From contig CAXTOX010000048.1 of NCBI GenBank assembly GCA_964245885.1, forward strand, positions 1-27,137: a DNA stretch of 27,137 bases, given 5' to 3'. The notes below the pieces were generated by a model, which saw only the letters and a list, made by a program, of their open reading frames with translations, was not told the DNA's origin and searched no databases. Source of the DNA: CAHJWO01 sp964245885 (GTDB lineage Bacteria; Verrucomicrobiota; Verrucomicrobiia; Chthoniobacterales; SZAS-18). The stretch's first letter is position 1; every line of letters starts with the position of its first letter. A program made the translations under genes and the position numbers. Positions 13,418 through 20,712 of the stretch are shown here, piece by piece.

Positions 13418-14980
13418 TCAATTCGTTGTCCGTCCGCGCGTCCCTTGCCACCGATTCCTCATGAGGGAAGTGTGCCGCCGCCGGCGCGAGGCCGCCGCGC
13501 CTGCCAGCAACGCCCCACCCAGCCAGGTCGCCGGTTCGGGAACAGGCACCAGTTCGGTGAAGCCGTTGTAAGAAATTGCCACGGCGCTGCCGAGGTCCGT
13601 GCCAGCGCTGTTGTAGAACTCGATTTGCGCCAGTTGCGCCGCCGTGAAGTTCGGACTGCTCACGAAGAGCAGCCGGTCATTGGCGGACGCGCCCGAGTCT
13701 GTCTTCGCCGTTCCGGTCCAATCCAGGATTTTGATGGTCCCGGTGCCGCTGACGACGCCGGAGGCTGCCAGGACGGTGCTGCCGGTGCTGACGAAGTCGA
13801 GGCTCGATCCGCCATTCAACGTCAGCGCGCCGAGGCCGGCGGCCGACCCGGTCGTCGCCGCGCCCTCGCTTGTGCCGCCAGTGGAAAACTTGCCGCCGCT
13901 GGCAATCGTAAGGGAAGCCGCGTTGTTGAGATGATCGGTGCTCGACGTGCCGCTCAGGAGCAGCGTACCGCTGTTGTTCACCGTGATGGCACTGGTCTTC
14001 GAGAGGCTCCCGCTGACGGACAGCGTGCCGCCATTGACCGTCGTGGAGCCGGTGTAATTGTTCGCCGCAGAGAGAGCAAGGGTCCCGGTGGTACCGCTGA
14101 GAGTCAGTCCGCCATCGGTGGCCGGCGCGCCCGTCGTGGTGTCATGCACCAGCGCCTGCCCGATGGTGACGCTGTAGGAGCCCGTATTGATGAACGCACC
14201 GCCGGACTGCACGTTGGCGGTGGTCAATCCAGTGAACGTGAAAGTGGAAGCCGACGGCTGGAGCGTGCCGCCGTTGAAGTTAAAGGTGCTTGTGCCGCTG
14301 CGCCCACCATCGCCGGCCGTAATTTGACCCGCGACGAGAACGCCACCTGACAGATTGTAGGTGCCCTGGGAAGCGGTTGTATACCCTGTCAGTGCAAGGG
14401 TCCCCGTGGTGTGGGTGCCGCCTGTCTGGGTGAAAAGGGCAGTCCCGGAATTATCACCGACCTGGGTGTTCCCGGTGGTCAACGTGCCGCCGCCCAGGTT
14501 GTAACTCCCGGCACCACCCAGAGCATCGAGATAAAGCGTGCCGCCGTTGGTTGTGACGCTGCTGCCGCCGCTTTGATAGAATTGACCCGCGCCATAATTC
14601 CCGATGGTCGCATTGGCATACCTCCCGATGGAAACGGACCCGCCACTCAGGTTGTAGGTTCCGTTGGAGCCTGCTGCATAGCCGACATAGAAAGGGGAGC
14701 CAACAGTGAGCGTGCCGCCTGTATGATTCACCACGCCTACCCCCTGCGCGCCGACCTCGACGTAGTTGTAGGTTTGGTCTGATGTAATCGGATAGGGGCT
14801 GTTGCCGTAGGCGACATCCACGTACAGGTTATCCGCGCGGACGGACGGTAGTGGGTAAGTCAGCGCGCCAAACAGCGTGGCGCATGCCAGCGCCGTGACG
14901 CGGTTTGCGGCGGCAAGTCTTCGCCAACGCCTCCTGCATTTAGTTTTGTAGTTCCGGTCTGTCCTTCTCAGCGTATCCAC
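13418..14980 (-). CDS. PEP-CTERM protein with autotransporter-type beta-strand repeats
   Basis: 520 residues. GTG 14980 is supported by AAAGGGA seven bases upstream. A basic N-terminus plus hydrophobic run (RVTALACATLFGALTYPLPS, then VRAD) forms a long signal peptide. Residues 50-300 are imperfect Gly/Thr/Ser-rich repeats (GTYNLSGG at about 107 and 206, QSGG/QTGG steps). Residues about 299-340 (GTLALSAANNYTGSTTVNGG) match the autotransporter-associated beta-strand repeat. At 479-502 is a PEP-CTERM sorting signal: VPEPATW, a hydrophobic segment GGALLAGAAA, then SRRRR. Such proteins are recognised by exosortase and displayed or secreted. The tail carries 18 residues beyond the Arg cluster, longer than usual. 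No exosortase gene is in the window. Confidence 0.9.
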   Translation of the reverse strand: MDTLRRTDRNYKTKCRRRWRRLAAANRVTALACATLFGALTYPLPSVRADNLYVDVAYGNSPYPITSDQTYNYVEVGAQGVGVVNHTGGTLTVGSPFYVGYAAGSNGTYNLSGGSVSIGRYANATIGNYGAGQFYQSGGSSVTTNGGTLYLDALGGAGSYNLGGGTLTTGNTQVGDNSGTALFTQTGGTHTTGTLALTGYTTASQGTYNLSGGVLVAGQITAGDGGRSGTSTFNFNGGTLQPSASTFTFTGLTTANVQSGGAFINTGSYSVTIGQALVHDTTTGAPATDGGLTLSGTTGTLALSAANNYTGSTTVNGGTLSVSGSLSKTSAITVNNSGTLLLSGTSSTDHLNNAASLTIASGGKFSTGGTSEGAATTGSAAGLGALTLNGGSSLDFVSTGSTVLAASGVVSGTGTIKILDWTGTAKTDSGASANDRLLFVSSPNFTAAQLAQIEFYNSAGTDLGSAVAISYNGFTELVPVPEPATWLGGALLAGAAASRRRRHTSLMRNRWQGTRGRTTN

Positions 14981-15107
14981 GATTTATCCCTTTCTTAAAA
15001 CCCGGCGGAATCTGACGGGCCTTGTACCCGTTCTTCCCAATCTGGTCGACACCCCGCTTGTTTCACAATTGACCCTGCAAGGACAAGCATTTTTTCCCTG
15101 TCTGCAC

Positions 15108-15151
15108 AAAAAATTCCCCCGTTTTCGGAACATGCCCGGGAACGGGGGAAT
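15108..15151 (-). terminator. Rho-independent terminator of rng
   Basis: On the minus strand ATTCCCCCGTT (plus 15141-15151) pairs perfectly with AACGGGGGAAT (plus 15113-15123), an 11-bp stem. The 17-base loop contains CCCGGG. TTTTTT follows (plus A-run 15108-15113). It lies 43 bases past the rng stop and before the PEP-CTERM gene on the same strand. Confidence 0.9.
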
Positions 15152-15193
15152 CGCGTGCGACCCACCACCGACGAATGGCAGGGAGCGACTGCC

Positions 15194-16783
15194 CTACGGC
15201 TTCAACTCGCTGCCCGAGATTGCGTCCTGCACCACGAACTTCTCGTGGTGGTACGTGATGTCCGCGCGGAACGTCAGCCGGCCTTCGTGCTTGCGCTCCA
15301 GTTCGACGAGCAGTTCCTCGTCCTCCGTCCGCAACCGCTGCAAAACCTCGGGATGCACGATGACCCGCAGTTCCGGGCTGGTTTCCTTGTGGCGGCGCAT
15401 GATCGCGTGCAACGCGCGCTGGAGTTCCACGCTCATACTCATCGCGCTTTTGACCTTGCCGCGGCCCTGGCAATACGGACACGCGTTGTAGACCGACGAA
15501 CTGAGGCTCTCCTGCGCCCGCTGGCGGGTCATTTCCATCAAACCCATCGGTGAGAGCGGCAACACATGGGTCTTGGACTTGTCGCGCTTCATGCGCTCCT
15601 TCATCCGCTCGTAGACCTGCTGCTGGTCCTTGCGGCTCTTCATGTCGATGAAATCACCGATGATCAGCCCGCCCACGTTGCGCAACCGGAGCTGGCGCGC
15701 GATCTCGTCGGCGGCTTCCAGGTTGGTTTGCAGGATGGTCTTGTCCATGTCCTTGCTGCCCTTGTTGCGGCCGGTGTTCACGTCGATGGCGATGAGGGCT
15801 TCCGTTTCGTCGAACACAATGTAGCCGCCGCATTTGAGCCAGACCTGCCGGTGGAAGGCGTCGTCGATCTGACGCTGGACGTTGTACTTCTCGAACACCG
15901 GGACGTGGTCGACGTGATGCTCAATGCGGCCCTTGGAACGGCTCGAAATCTGGCCCACGAGTTCCTTCATGTGCTCGACGGCGGCGAGATCATCGCAGAC
16001 CACCTTGTCCACGTCCTCGGTCAGGAAGTCGCGCACGGTGCGGTCGATGAGGTCGGGTTCCTCGAACAGGCACGCGGGGGCTTTCTTCGTGTTCATCGCC
16101 TCCTCGATGCCGCGCCACTGCTCCAGCAAGAGGCTCAGGTCGCGCACGAAAAACCGCGCCCGCTGGCCCTCGCCGACCGTGCGCATGATGACGCCCATGC
16201 CCTCGGGAATGTCGAGCGCGCGCAGGATCTTGCGCAGGCGTTCGCGCTCCTTGGGGTCTTCGATCTTGCGCGAGATGCCGCTCTGGTCGCTGAACGGCAT
16301 GAGCACCAGGTAACGGCCGGGCAGGGAAAGGTTCGTCGAAACGCGCGGGCCTTTGGTGCCGATGGGGCCTTTGGTCACCTGCACGATCAACTCGCTGCCG
16401 ACCGGGTAGAGGGTGGGGATGTCCTTGGCGGTGGGCTTCTGCTTCTTGGGGCCGGATTTCTTGCCCGGTTTGTCGGGCCGGTCGATGCGCTCGATGCTGG
16501 AATCGTCCAGGCCCGGCAGCGCGTCCCAGAAGTGCAGGAAAGCATTCTTGTCGAAGCCGATGTCCACGAACATGGCCTTCAGGCCGGGCTCGATGTTGCG
16601 CACCTTGCCCTTGAAGATGCCGCCGACGATGTTGCGGTCGGTTGTGCGCTGGACGGTGTATTCCTCCAGTTGCCCGTCTTCGAGCAGGGCGACGCGGCGT
16701 TCGAGTCTTTCGCAGTTGATGAGCAGGAGGTTGGACGGCTTCTTTTTGCCGATGCCGAGCAGCTTTTTCACTTTTTCGATCAT
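15194..16783 (-). CDS. rng: Ribonuclease E/G family endoribonuclease (RNase G type)
   Basis: 529 residues from ATG 16783 (MIEKVKKLLGIGKKK; an ATG 54 bases upstream is possible). The order is RNase E/G-like: an S1 region (IVGGIFKGKVRNIEPGLKAM, FVDIGFDKNAFLH), a central region, then the catalytic part with Asp334 in IAIDVNTGRN and Asp377 in IIGDFIDMKSRK, matching the Mg-binding aspartates of E. coli RNase E. A Zn-link CPYCQGRGK (Cys435, Cys438) follows. The short C-terminus without a long unstructured scaffold fits RNase G rather than RNase E. It should cut single-stranded AU-rich RNA and process 16S rRNA. It has a lysine-rich insert (about 104-120, KKSGPKKQKPTAK) in the S1 region. Its leader is strongly pyrimidine-rich and has no Shine-Dalgarno. 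It lies downstream of mrdA, separated by repeat element B, and ends in a strong terminator. Confidence 0.95.
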   Translation of the reverse strand: MIEKVKKLLGIGKKKPSNLLLINCERLERRVALLEDGQLEEYTVQRTTDRNIVGGIFKGKVRNIEPGLKAMFVDIGFDKNAFLHFWDALPGLDDSSIERIDRPDKPGKKSGPKKQKPTAKDIPTLYPVGSELIVQVTKGPIGTKGPRVSTNLSLPGRYLVLMPFSDQSGISRKIEDPKERERLRKILRALDIPEGMGVIMRTVGEGQRARFFVRDLSLLLEQWRGIEEAMNTKKAPACLFEEPDLIDRTVRDFLTEDVDKVVCDDLAAVEHMKELVGQISSRSKGRIEHHVDHVPVFEKYNVQRQIDDAFHRQVWLKCGGYIVFDETEALIAIDVNTGRNKGSKDMDKTILQTNLEAADEIARQLRLRNVGGLIIGDFIDMKSRKDQQQVYERMKERMKRDKSKTHVLPLSPMGLMEMTRQRAQESLSSSVYNACPYCQGRGKVKSAMSMSVELQRALHAIMRRHKETSPELRVIVHPEVLQRLRTEDEELLVELERKHEGRLTFRADITYHHEKFVVQDAISGSELKP

Positions 16784-16858
16784 GGAAAGGGTTTGTGGGT
16801 AAAGATTGGAAAGGATGGGAGAGGGGGAAGAGGACAAAATGGGGAAGGAAAGCGGAGG
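16784..16858 (-). other. Polypyrimidine leader of rng
   Basis: For about 75 bases upstream of the rng ATG the plus strand is almost all G and A with scattered T, so the rng transcript leader is C/U-rich (CTTTCC, CCCTTTCC steps). No GGAGG-like site exists in it. This suggests S1-dependent or leaderless-like initiation, or a regulatory role. Confidence 0.55.
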
Positions 16859-16901
16859 GTAACAAAGCGGTCTTCCCGGTGAGAAGAGGCCGGGCGTCCA
16901 T

Positions 16902-17011
16902 GGTAGGGTTGCCTCTCCGAGGCAATCCTAGATTTTCTGGCAGGAACGTCGGATGCCGGGCAAGATCATCCAGACGAAATTTGGATTGCCTCGGAGAGGC
17001 AACCCTACCTT
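16902..17011. repeat. 110-bp inverted-repeat element, copy B
   Basis: The arms at 16902-16928 and 16983-17009 are perfectly complementary over 27 bp, and the right arm matches all 29 bp of copy A's arm. Each arm folds as TTGCCTC-TCC-GAGGCAA. The inner part keeps TAGATTTTCTGGC next to the left arm but otherwise differs from copy A. The outer AA of the right arm is shared with the mrdA stop codon TAA (17010-17012). It lies between mrdA and rng. Confidence 0.9.
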
Positions 17012-19391
17012 AGAAGATCCCCAGGAACTTTTTGCGCTTGGGCGGTTCCTGAGCGGGCGGCTGCTGGGAGGGTTGGGAAGATTGTTGTTGGCGACGTTTT
17101 TCTCGCTGTAGATTTTTCTGTTGGGTGCTGAGGTCTTGACTGGTTTCCTGGTCGCTGTCGCGGCGGAAGAATCTCTTCACCGACTTCATGAACGTGCCGT
17201 CGCCGTTGGGTGGGTTCGGCGTCTGCGCGCTGGGGGTGGTCTGGTGATTGTTGGTGCGCACCTTCGGCTGGACGGAGGCGACCTTGTCGTGGTCGCGCTT
17301 CTTTTCCTCGTCGTTGGCGGCGGGTTCGTTCTCCTCGCTGGGCGTCTCGCCGTCGGCGACCTGGTGCTTGTTGTCGCCGCCCTCGGTCTGCACGGGCACG
17401 GCACTGGTGAAGTCGATGTTTTTGATGAACGTAAAATTGCCCTTGGCCGGCTCCAGCGGCTTGACGGCGACCTCGTAGTGGCGGTTGTCGTTGAGCGCGA
17501 GGCACTCGTCCATGATCTTGGCGGCGAGCGGCCCGGCCGTCACGCCGCCGCCCTGCGCGCCCTGGATGAACACGCAGATCGCGTACTTGGGCTGCTTGTA
17601 GGGCGCGAAGCAGATGAACCACGTGTGGTTGTCCTTGATGCCGTTGCGCCAGAACTGCGCGGTGCCCGTCTTGCCGGCCAGTTCGTAGTCCTTGAGCTTG
17701 GCGTGGGTGGCGGTGCCGCCTTGGTCGTTGACCACCCGCCACATGCCGTGGCGCACCTTTTCAATTTGCTCGGGCTTGAGGCCCAGGTCGGAGAGCTGCG
17801 CGCGCACGCGCGGGCCACTGGCGGCGAGCTTGCCGGTGTCGGGGTCCACGGCGTCCTGGCCCTTCTGGTCGACGATGCGGTCGATCAACCGGGGGTAATA
17901 ACACGTTCCGCCGTTGCCGAACATCGCCGCAACCATGGCCATCTGGAGTGGGCTGGCCTGCACGTAGCCCTGGCCGATGGAGAGGTTGGCGGTGTGGCCG
18001 TCGCTCCAGCGGTCCTTGGGCTGGTGGACCGCGAGCCATTCCTTGCCGGGCAGGACGCCGGAAGCCTCGTTGGAGAGCGGCACGCCCGTCTTCTGGCCGA
18101 TGCCCACGGCGGCGGCGACCTTGTCGATGGCGTCGACCCCGGCGGCGTTGCCGTACTGGAAGAAGTACGAGTTGCAGGAGTTCTTGAGGCCGCCCTCCAG
18201 GTCGAGGGTGCCGTGCTGGCCGCCCTTCTGGCCGATCCAGCAGTGCATGTAGCGGTTGCCGTACGTCACGCCGCCCGTGCAAGTGTATTTGTTGTTCTCC
18301 TTGCCCATGATGAGGCCGGCCAGAGAGGTGATGGTCTTGAAGGTCGAGCCCGGCGCGTACGACAGGGTCGCGCGGTTGGTCATCGGGTCGGTGTCGTCGT
18401 CGCGCAGCTTTTTCCAGTCGTCCTGCGTGATGCTCGGGATGAAGACGTTCGGGTCGAACGACGGCACGCTGGCCATCGCCAGCACATCGCCCGTGTTCGG
18501 ATCGACGACGACCGCTGCTCCGCGGCCGACGACGCGCAGGGCGTTCTCGGCGATGGTCTGGATGCGGGCGTCGATGGTCAGGTACACGTCGTCGCCGGGG
18601 ACCGGCGGGGTGACGCCGATCTCGCCCTCGATGACGCCCTTGGGGCTTTTCTTGATGTGGCGCACGCCGGCCTCGCCCTTCAGCCACTTGTCCATGGCCT
18701 GTTCGACGTTATTTTTGCCCTCCACGTCGGGCTGGTAGTAGTTAAAGTTCTTGGCGTCCTCGGGGTCGGTGTCCGCCGGGCCGACGTAGCCGAGGATGTG
18801 CGCGGCCAGCGCGCCGTAGGGGTACTGGCGCACGCCGCCGATGGTCACCCGCGCGCCGGGCAGCCCGAGATCGCGCTCGCTGAGCTTGGCCATCTGCGCG
18901 AAGTCGATGTCGTCCAGGTAGACGTAGGGCACGAGCGTGTCGTTGTAGAAGTGCTTTTGGAGTTCGTCCTCGTCGATGTCCTCGTGGATGCCGAGTTCAC
19001 CCATGCGCGGCAGGATGATCTCGCGCACGATGCGGCCCACGTCGGGCTGGGTGTCCTCCTTGTAGACGCCCTTGACGGTGAACTTGTGCAGCAGCGTCGG
19101 CGTGTTCTTCTTGCCGAACGCCTGCTGGTAGCCGGTGACCATCTCTTTGAGGTAGAACTCGACGGAGAAGCTCGGCCGGTTGGTGACCAACTTGATGCCC
19201 TTGCGGTCGCGGATTTCGCCGCGCACGCTGGGGATGCGGACGGTGACCTCGCCCGAGCCGCGGATTTTTTGCGTGTAGTAGTCCCCCTTGACGACCTGGA
19301 CGTGCCAGAGTTGGGCCAGGATGGCAGAGATGGCCAGCAGAAAAATCAGGCCAACGATCTGGATACGAATTTCGGTCTTGAACAGCGCCAT
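17010..19391 (-). CDS. mrdA: Penicillin-binding protein 2, peptidoglycan D,D-transpeptidase
   Basis: 793 residues. There is a short cytoplasmic N-terminus and one membrane helix (about 10-28, IQIVGLIFLLAISAILAQLW). Then comes the PBP dimerisation domain (VRIPSVRGEIRDRKGIKLVT, YPYGALAAHILGYVG). The transpeptidase has all three active-site motifs: STFK with nucleophile Ser349 and Lys352, SCN (405-407) and KTGT (574-577). This is the elongasome cross-linking enzyme working with MreBCD and RodA. The C-terminus adds about 130 residues that are Lys/Glu/Gln/Pro-rich and low in complexity, ending QEPPKRKKFLGIF; this is longer than E. coli PBP2 (633). No rodA follows. A promoter-like pair lies upstream and the stop codon abuts repeat element B. 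Confidence 0.95.
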   Translation of the reverse strand: MALFKTEIRIQIVGLIFLLAISAILAQLWHVQVVKGDYYTQKIRGSGEVTVRIPSVRGEIRDRKGIKLVTNRPSFSVEFYLKEMVTGYQQAFGKKNTPTLLHKFTVKGVYKEDTQPDVGRIVREIILPRMGELGIHEDIDEDELQKHFYNDTLVPYVYLDDIDFAQMAKLSERDLGLPGARVTIGGVRQYPYGALAAHILGYVGPADTDPEDAKNFNYYQPDVEGKNNVEQAMDKWLKGEAGVRHIKKSPKGVIEGEIGVTPPVPGDDVYLTIDARIQTIAENALRVVGRGAAVVVDPNTGDVLAMASVPSFDPNVFIPSITQDDWKKLRDDDTDPMTNRATLSYAPGSTFKTITSLAGLIMGKENNKYTCTGGVTYGNRYMHCWIGQKGGQHGTLDLEGGLKNSCNSYFFQYGNAAGVDAIDKVAAAVGIGQKTGVPLSNEASGVLPGKEWLAVHQPKDRWSDGHTANLSIGQGYVQASPLQMAMVAAMFGNGGTCYYPRLIDRIVDQKGQDAVDPDTGKLAASGPRVRAQLSDLGLKPEQIEKVRHGMWRVVNDQGGTATHAKLKDYELAGKTGTAQFWRNGIKDNHTWFICFAPYKQPKYAICVFIQGAQGGGVTAGPLAAKIMDECLALNDNRHYEVAVKPLEPAKGNFTFIKNIDFTSAVPVQTEGGDNKHQVADGETPSEENEPAANDEEKKRDHDKVASVQPKVRTNNHQTTPSAQTPNPPNGDGTFMKSVKRFFRRDSDQETSQDLSTQQKNLQREKRRQQQSSQPSQQPPAQEPPKRKKFLGIF

Positions 19392-19421
19392 GGACGGAGC
19401 GGGCGGCGGGCGGAAGCCTAT

Positions 19422-19450
19422 AATTTACTGTGTTCCGTGGGAGAATTCAA
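19422..19450 (-). promoter_or_regulatory. Putative promoter of mrdA
   Basis: On the minus strand TTGAAT (plus 19445-19450), 17 bases, then TAAATT (plus 19422-19427), about 31 bases before the mrdA ATG at 19391. Each box matches four of six consensus bases. A separate promoter is expected because an opposite-strand gene lies between mreD and mrdA. Confidence 0.45.
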
Positions 19451-19557
19451 GTGCGGGGTGAGACGCAACGCGGGACGGTGCCGAAAAAGGAAACCGCCGG
19501 GCCGGGAAGGTGCGAAGAAAAGAGGATGAAATCTGTAAACCCTTCTCTCACGGCTTG

Positions 19558-19965
19558 ATGAGCAACGCCGTTCTTCCCGCCCAGCCGCCGCGGATCGTGA
19601 TTGCCGACGATCACGAGTGGATCTTGCAAATCGTCGCGCAGGTCACGCGGGACACTCTGCCCCTCGCCGAAGTAGTCGAAACGGCCGACGGCCAGCAGGC
19701 CCTGGAAGCGTACCGGGAGGGACCGTGCGCCTTCTTGGTGACGAACCACGCCATGCCGAACATGGATGGCGCGACGCTCATCCGCACTTTGCGCAAGGAG
19801 GCTCCCGATCTGCCGATCCTGATGGTTTCCGTTCACCCCTCGGCCAGGGTCGACGCCATGGAGGCGGGGGCAACCTGGTTCTTGACCAAGGAGCAGATCA
19901 TGGAACGCATGCCAGCGATCCTGCGCGAGCATACCCGCGGCGGAACGGTGTCGACCGACAATTAA
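19558..19965 (+). CDS. Stand-alone receiver-domain protein lacking the phospho-acceptor Asp
   Basis: 135 residues, a single response-regulator receiver domain without an output domain. Seen: IVIADDHEW with the acidic pair Asp17-Asp18, FLVTNHAMPNMDG where the phospho-acceptor is Asn63 (AAC) rather than Asp, MVSVH with the Ser91 switch residue, and FLTKE with the conserved Lys111. All other receiver hallmarks are kept. Asp-to-Asn normally blocks phosphorylation, so this is a pseudo-receiver that may signal by partner binding. ATG 19558 follows TGA of a short upstream frame; no clear Shine-Dalgarno is seen (GTG 19510 is an alternative start). It is the only plus-strand gene inside the mreB-to-rng run, divergent from mrdA and convergent with mreD. 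Confidence 0.82.
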   Translation: MSNAVLPAQPPRIVIADDHEWILQIVAQVTRDTLPLAEVVETADGQQALEAYREGPCAFLVTNHAMPNMDGATLIRTLRKEAPDLPILMVSVHPSARVDAMEAGATWFLTKEQIMERMPAILREHTRGGTVSTDN

Positions 19966-19998
19966 GCCACTTTGGTCTGCCTGCCGGAGCCGGGAACC

Positions 19999-20583
19999 TC
20001 ACAGCCGTGCCTTGGTCGGATACACCCGCACCGTGTAGCCCAGCGCGGCGGCCAGCAGCCGGAAAAGGAAGTACACCGGCACGGCGAGCAGCATCGCGAA
20101 GAATCCCGGCACCAGAACCCGCCCCCACAACTCGCGCGGGAAGATCAACCCGTGGCGCTTGAAGGTGATCATGAGGTATTGCGCCAGCAGGATCGCGCTC
20201 GCGCAAAATCCGCTCGCCAGGCAGTGCAGTTCCCAGCGCCCGCGCAGGAACAGGGGCCGCAAGCCGTGCACGAGGATCGCCAACGCGCCGAACAGCAGGA
20301 TCGACCAGCCCAGCGCGAACTCCGGCACGGCCGGCGTCTCCAGGGAAAACGCCTCGGTCGGTTTGAGGAATTGGGTGGTGATCGCGTCCCACAGCAGTCC
20401 GTTGAAGAACGCCAGCGCCAGGGTCCCCGCGAACGGCAACGCCAGCGCCCCGTAGGCCAGGATCACCGGGAATAGAAACACCGTCGCGCCAAAGAACATC
20501 GGCAGCGGCTCGAAACGACCCTGGAAGATCACCGCCAGGAAGTCCGCCAGCAGCACGCAACCGAAAAACGCCGCCGTTTTCAT
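19999..20583 (-). CDS. mreD: Rod shape-determining protein MreD
   Basis: 194 residues, almost wholly hydrophobic, with about five or six membrane segments: VLLADFLAVIFQG, PMFFGATVFLFPVILAYGAL, ALPFAGTLALAFFNGLLWDA, WSILLFGALAILVH, FFAMLLAVPVYFLFRLLAA. FFNGLLWDA resembles the conserved MreD helix (GxxxD). MreD works with MreC as the inner-membrane part of the elongasome. The start is set at MKTAAFFGCVLL (20583); an upstream in-frame ATG would translate repeat element H3. It is third in mreB-mreC-mreD, but 129 bases after mreC because H3 lies between them. Confidence 0.9.
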   Translation of the reverse strand: MKTAAFFGCVLLADFLAVIFQGRFEPLPMFFGATVFLFPVILAYGALALPFAGTLALAFFNGLLWDAITTQFLKPTEAFSLETPAVPEFALGWSILLFGALAILVHGLRPLFLRGRWELHCLASGFCASAILLAQYLMITFKRHGLIFPRELWGRVLVPGFFAMLLAVPVYFLFRLLAAALGYTVRVYPTKARL

Positions 20584-20590
20584 AGGGGAA

Positions 20591-20707
20591 TGCAGAAGGC
20601 AGAAGGCAGAAGGCAGAAGTCCGGAGGCAAAGGAAGGCAAAGAGCAGGGATCAGAAATCCGGCGTGCTCCCTTCCGGGCTTTTGCATTCTGCCTTCTGCC
20701 TTCTGCA
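20591..20707. repeat. Heptamer inverted-array element, copy H3
   Basis: The left arm is TGCAGAA plus three GGCAGAA (20591-20618). The right arm is TTCTGCC, TTCTGCC, TTCTGCA (20687-20707). The spacer is about 68 bp. It fills the mreC-mreD gap, 5 bases from the mreC stop (20713-20715) and 7 from the mreD ATG (20583). If transcribed, the arms would form a long hairpin in the operon mRNA. Confidence 0.92.
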
Positions 20708-20712
20708 TTTTC

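Noticed and set aside
15013..15036. ACGGG...CCCGT inverted repeat in the PEP-CTERM gene leader
   Set aside because: Only a 5-bp stem, expected by chance in GC-rich DNA.
15566..16882. Long plus-strand open frames opposite rng, mrdA (17121-19529) and the LptD-like gene (5881-7839 on the minus strand)
   Set aside because: These are shadow frames in high-GC DNA. Their products are Val/Ala/Asp/Arg-rich without motifs, while the opposite frames encode clear protein families.
19526..19558. A 10-codon leader peptide overlapping the receiver gene start
   Set aside because: The AGAGG directly touches its ATG with no spacing, so translation is doubtful. A short frame like this is common by chance.
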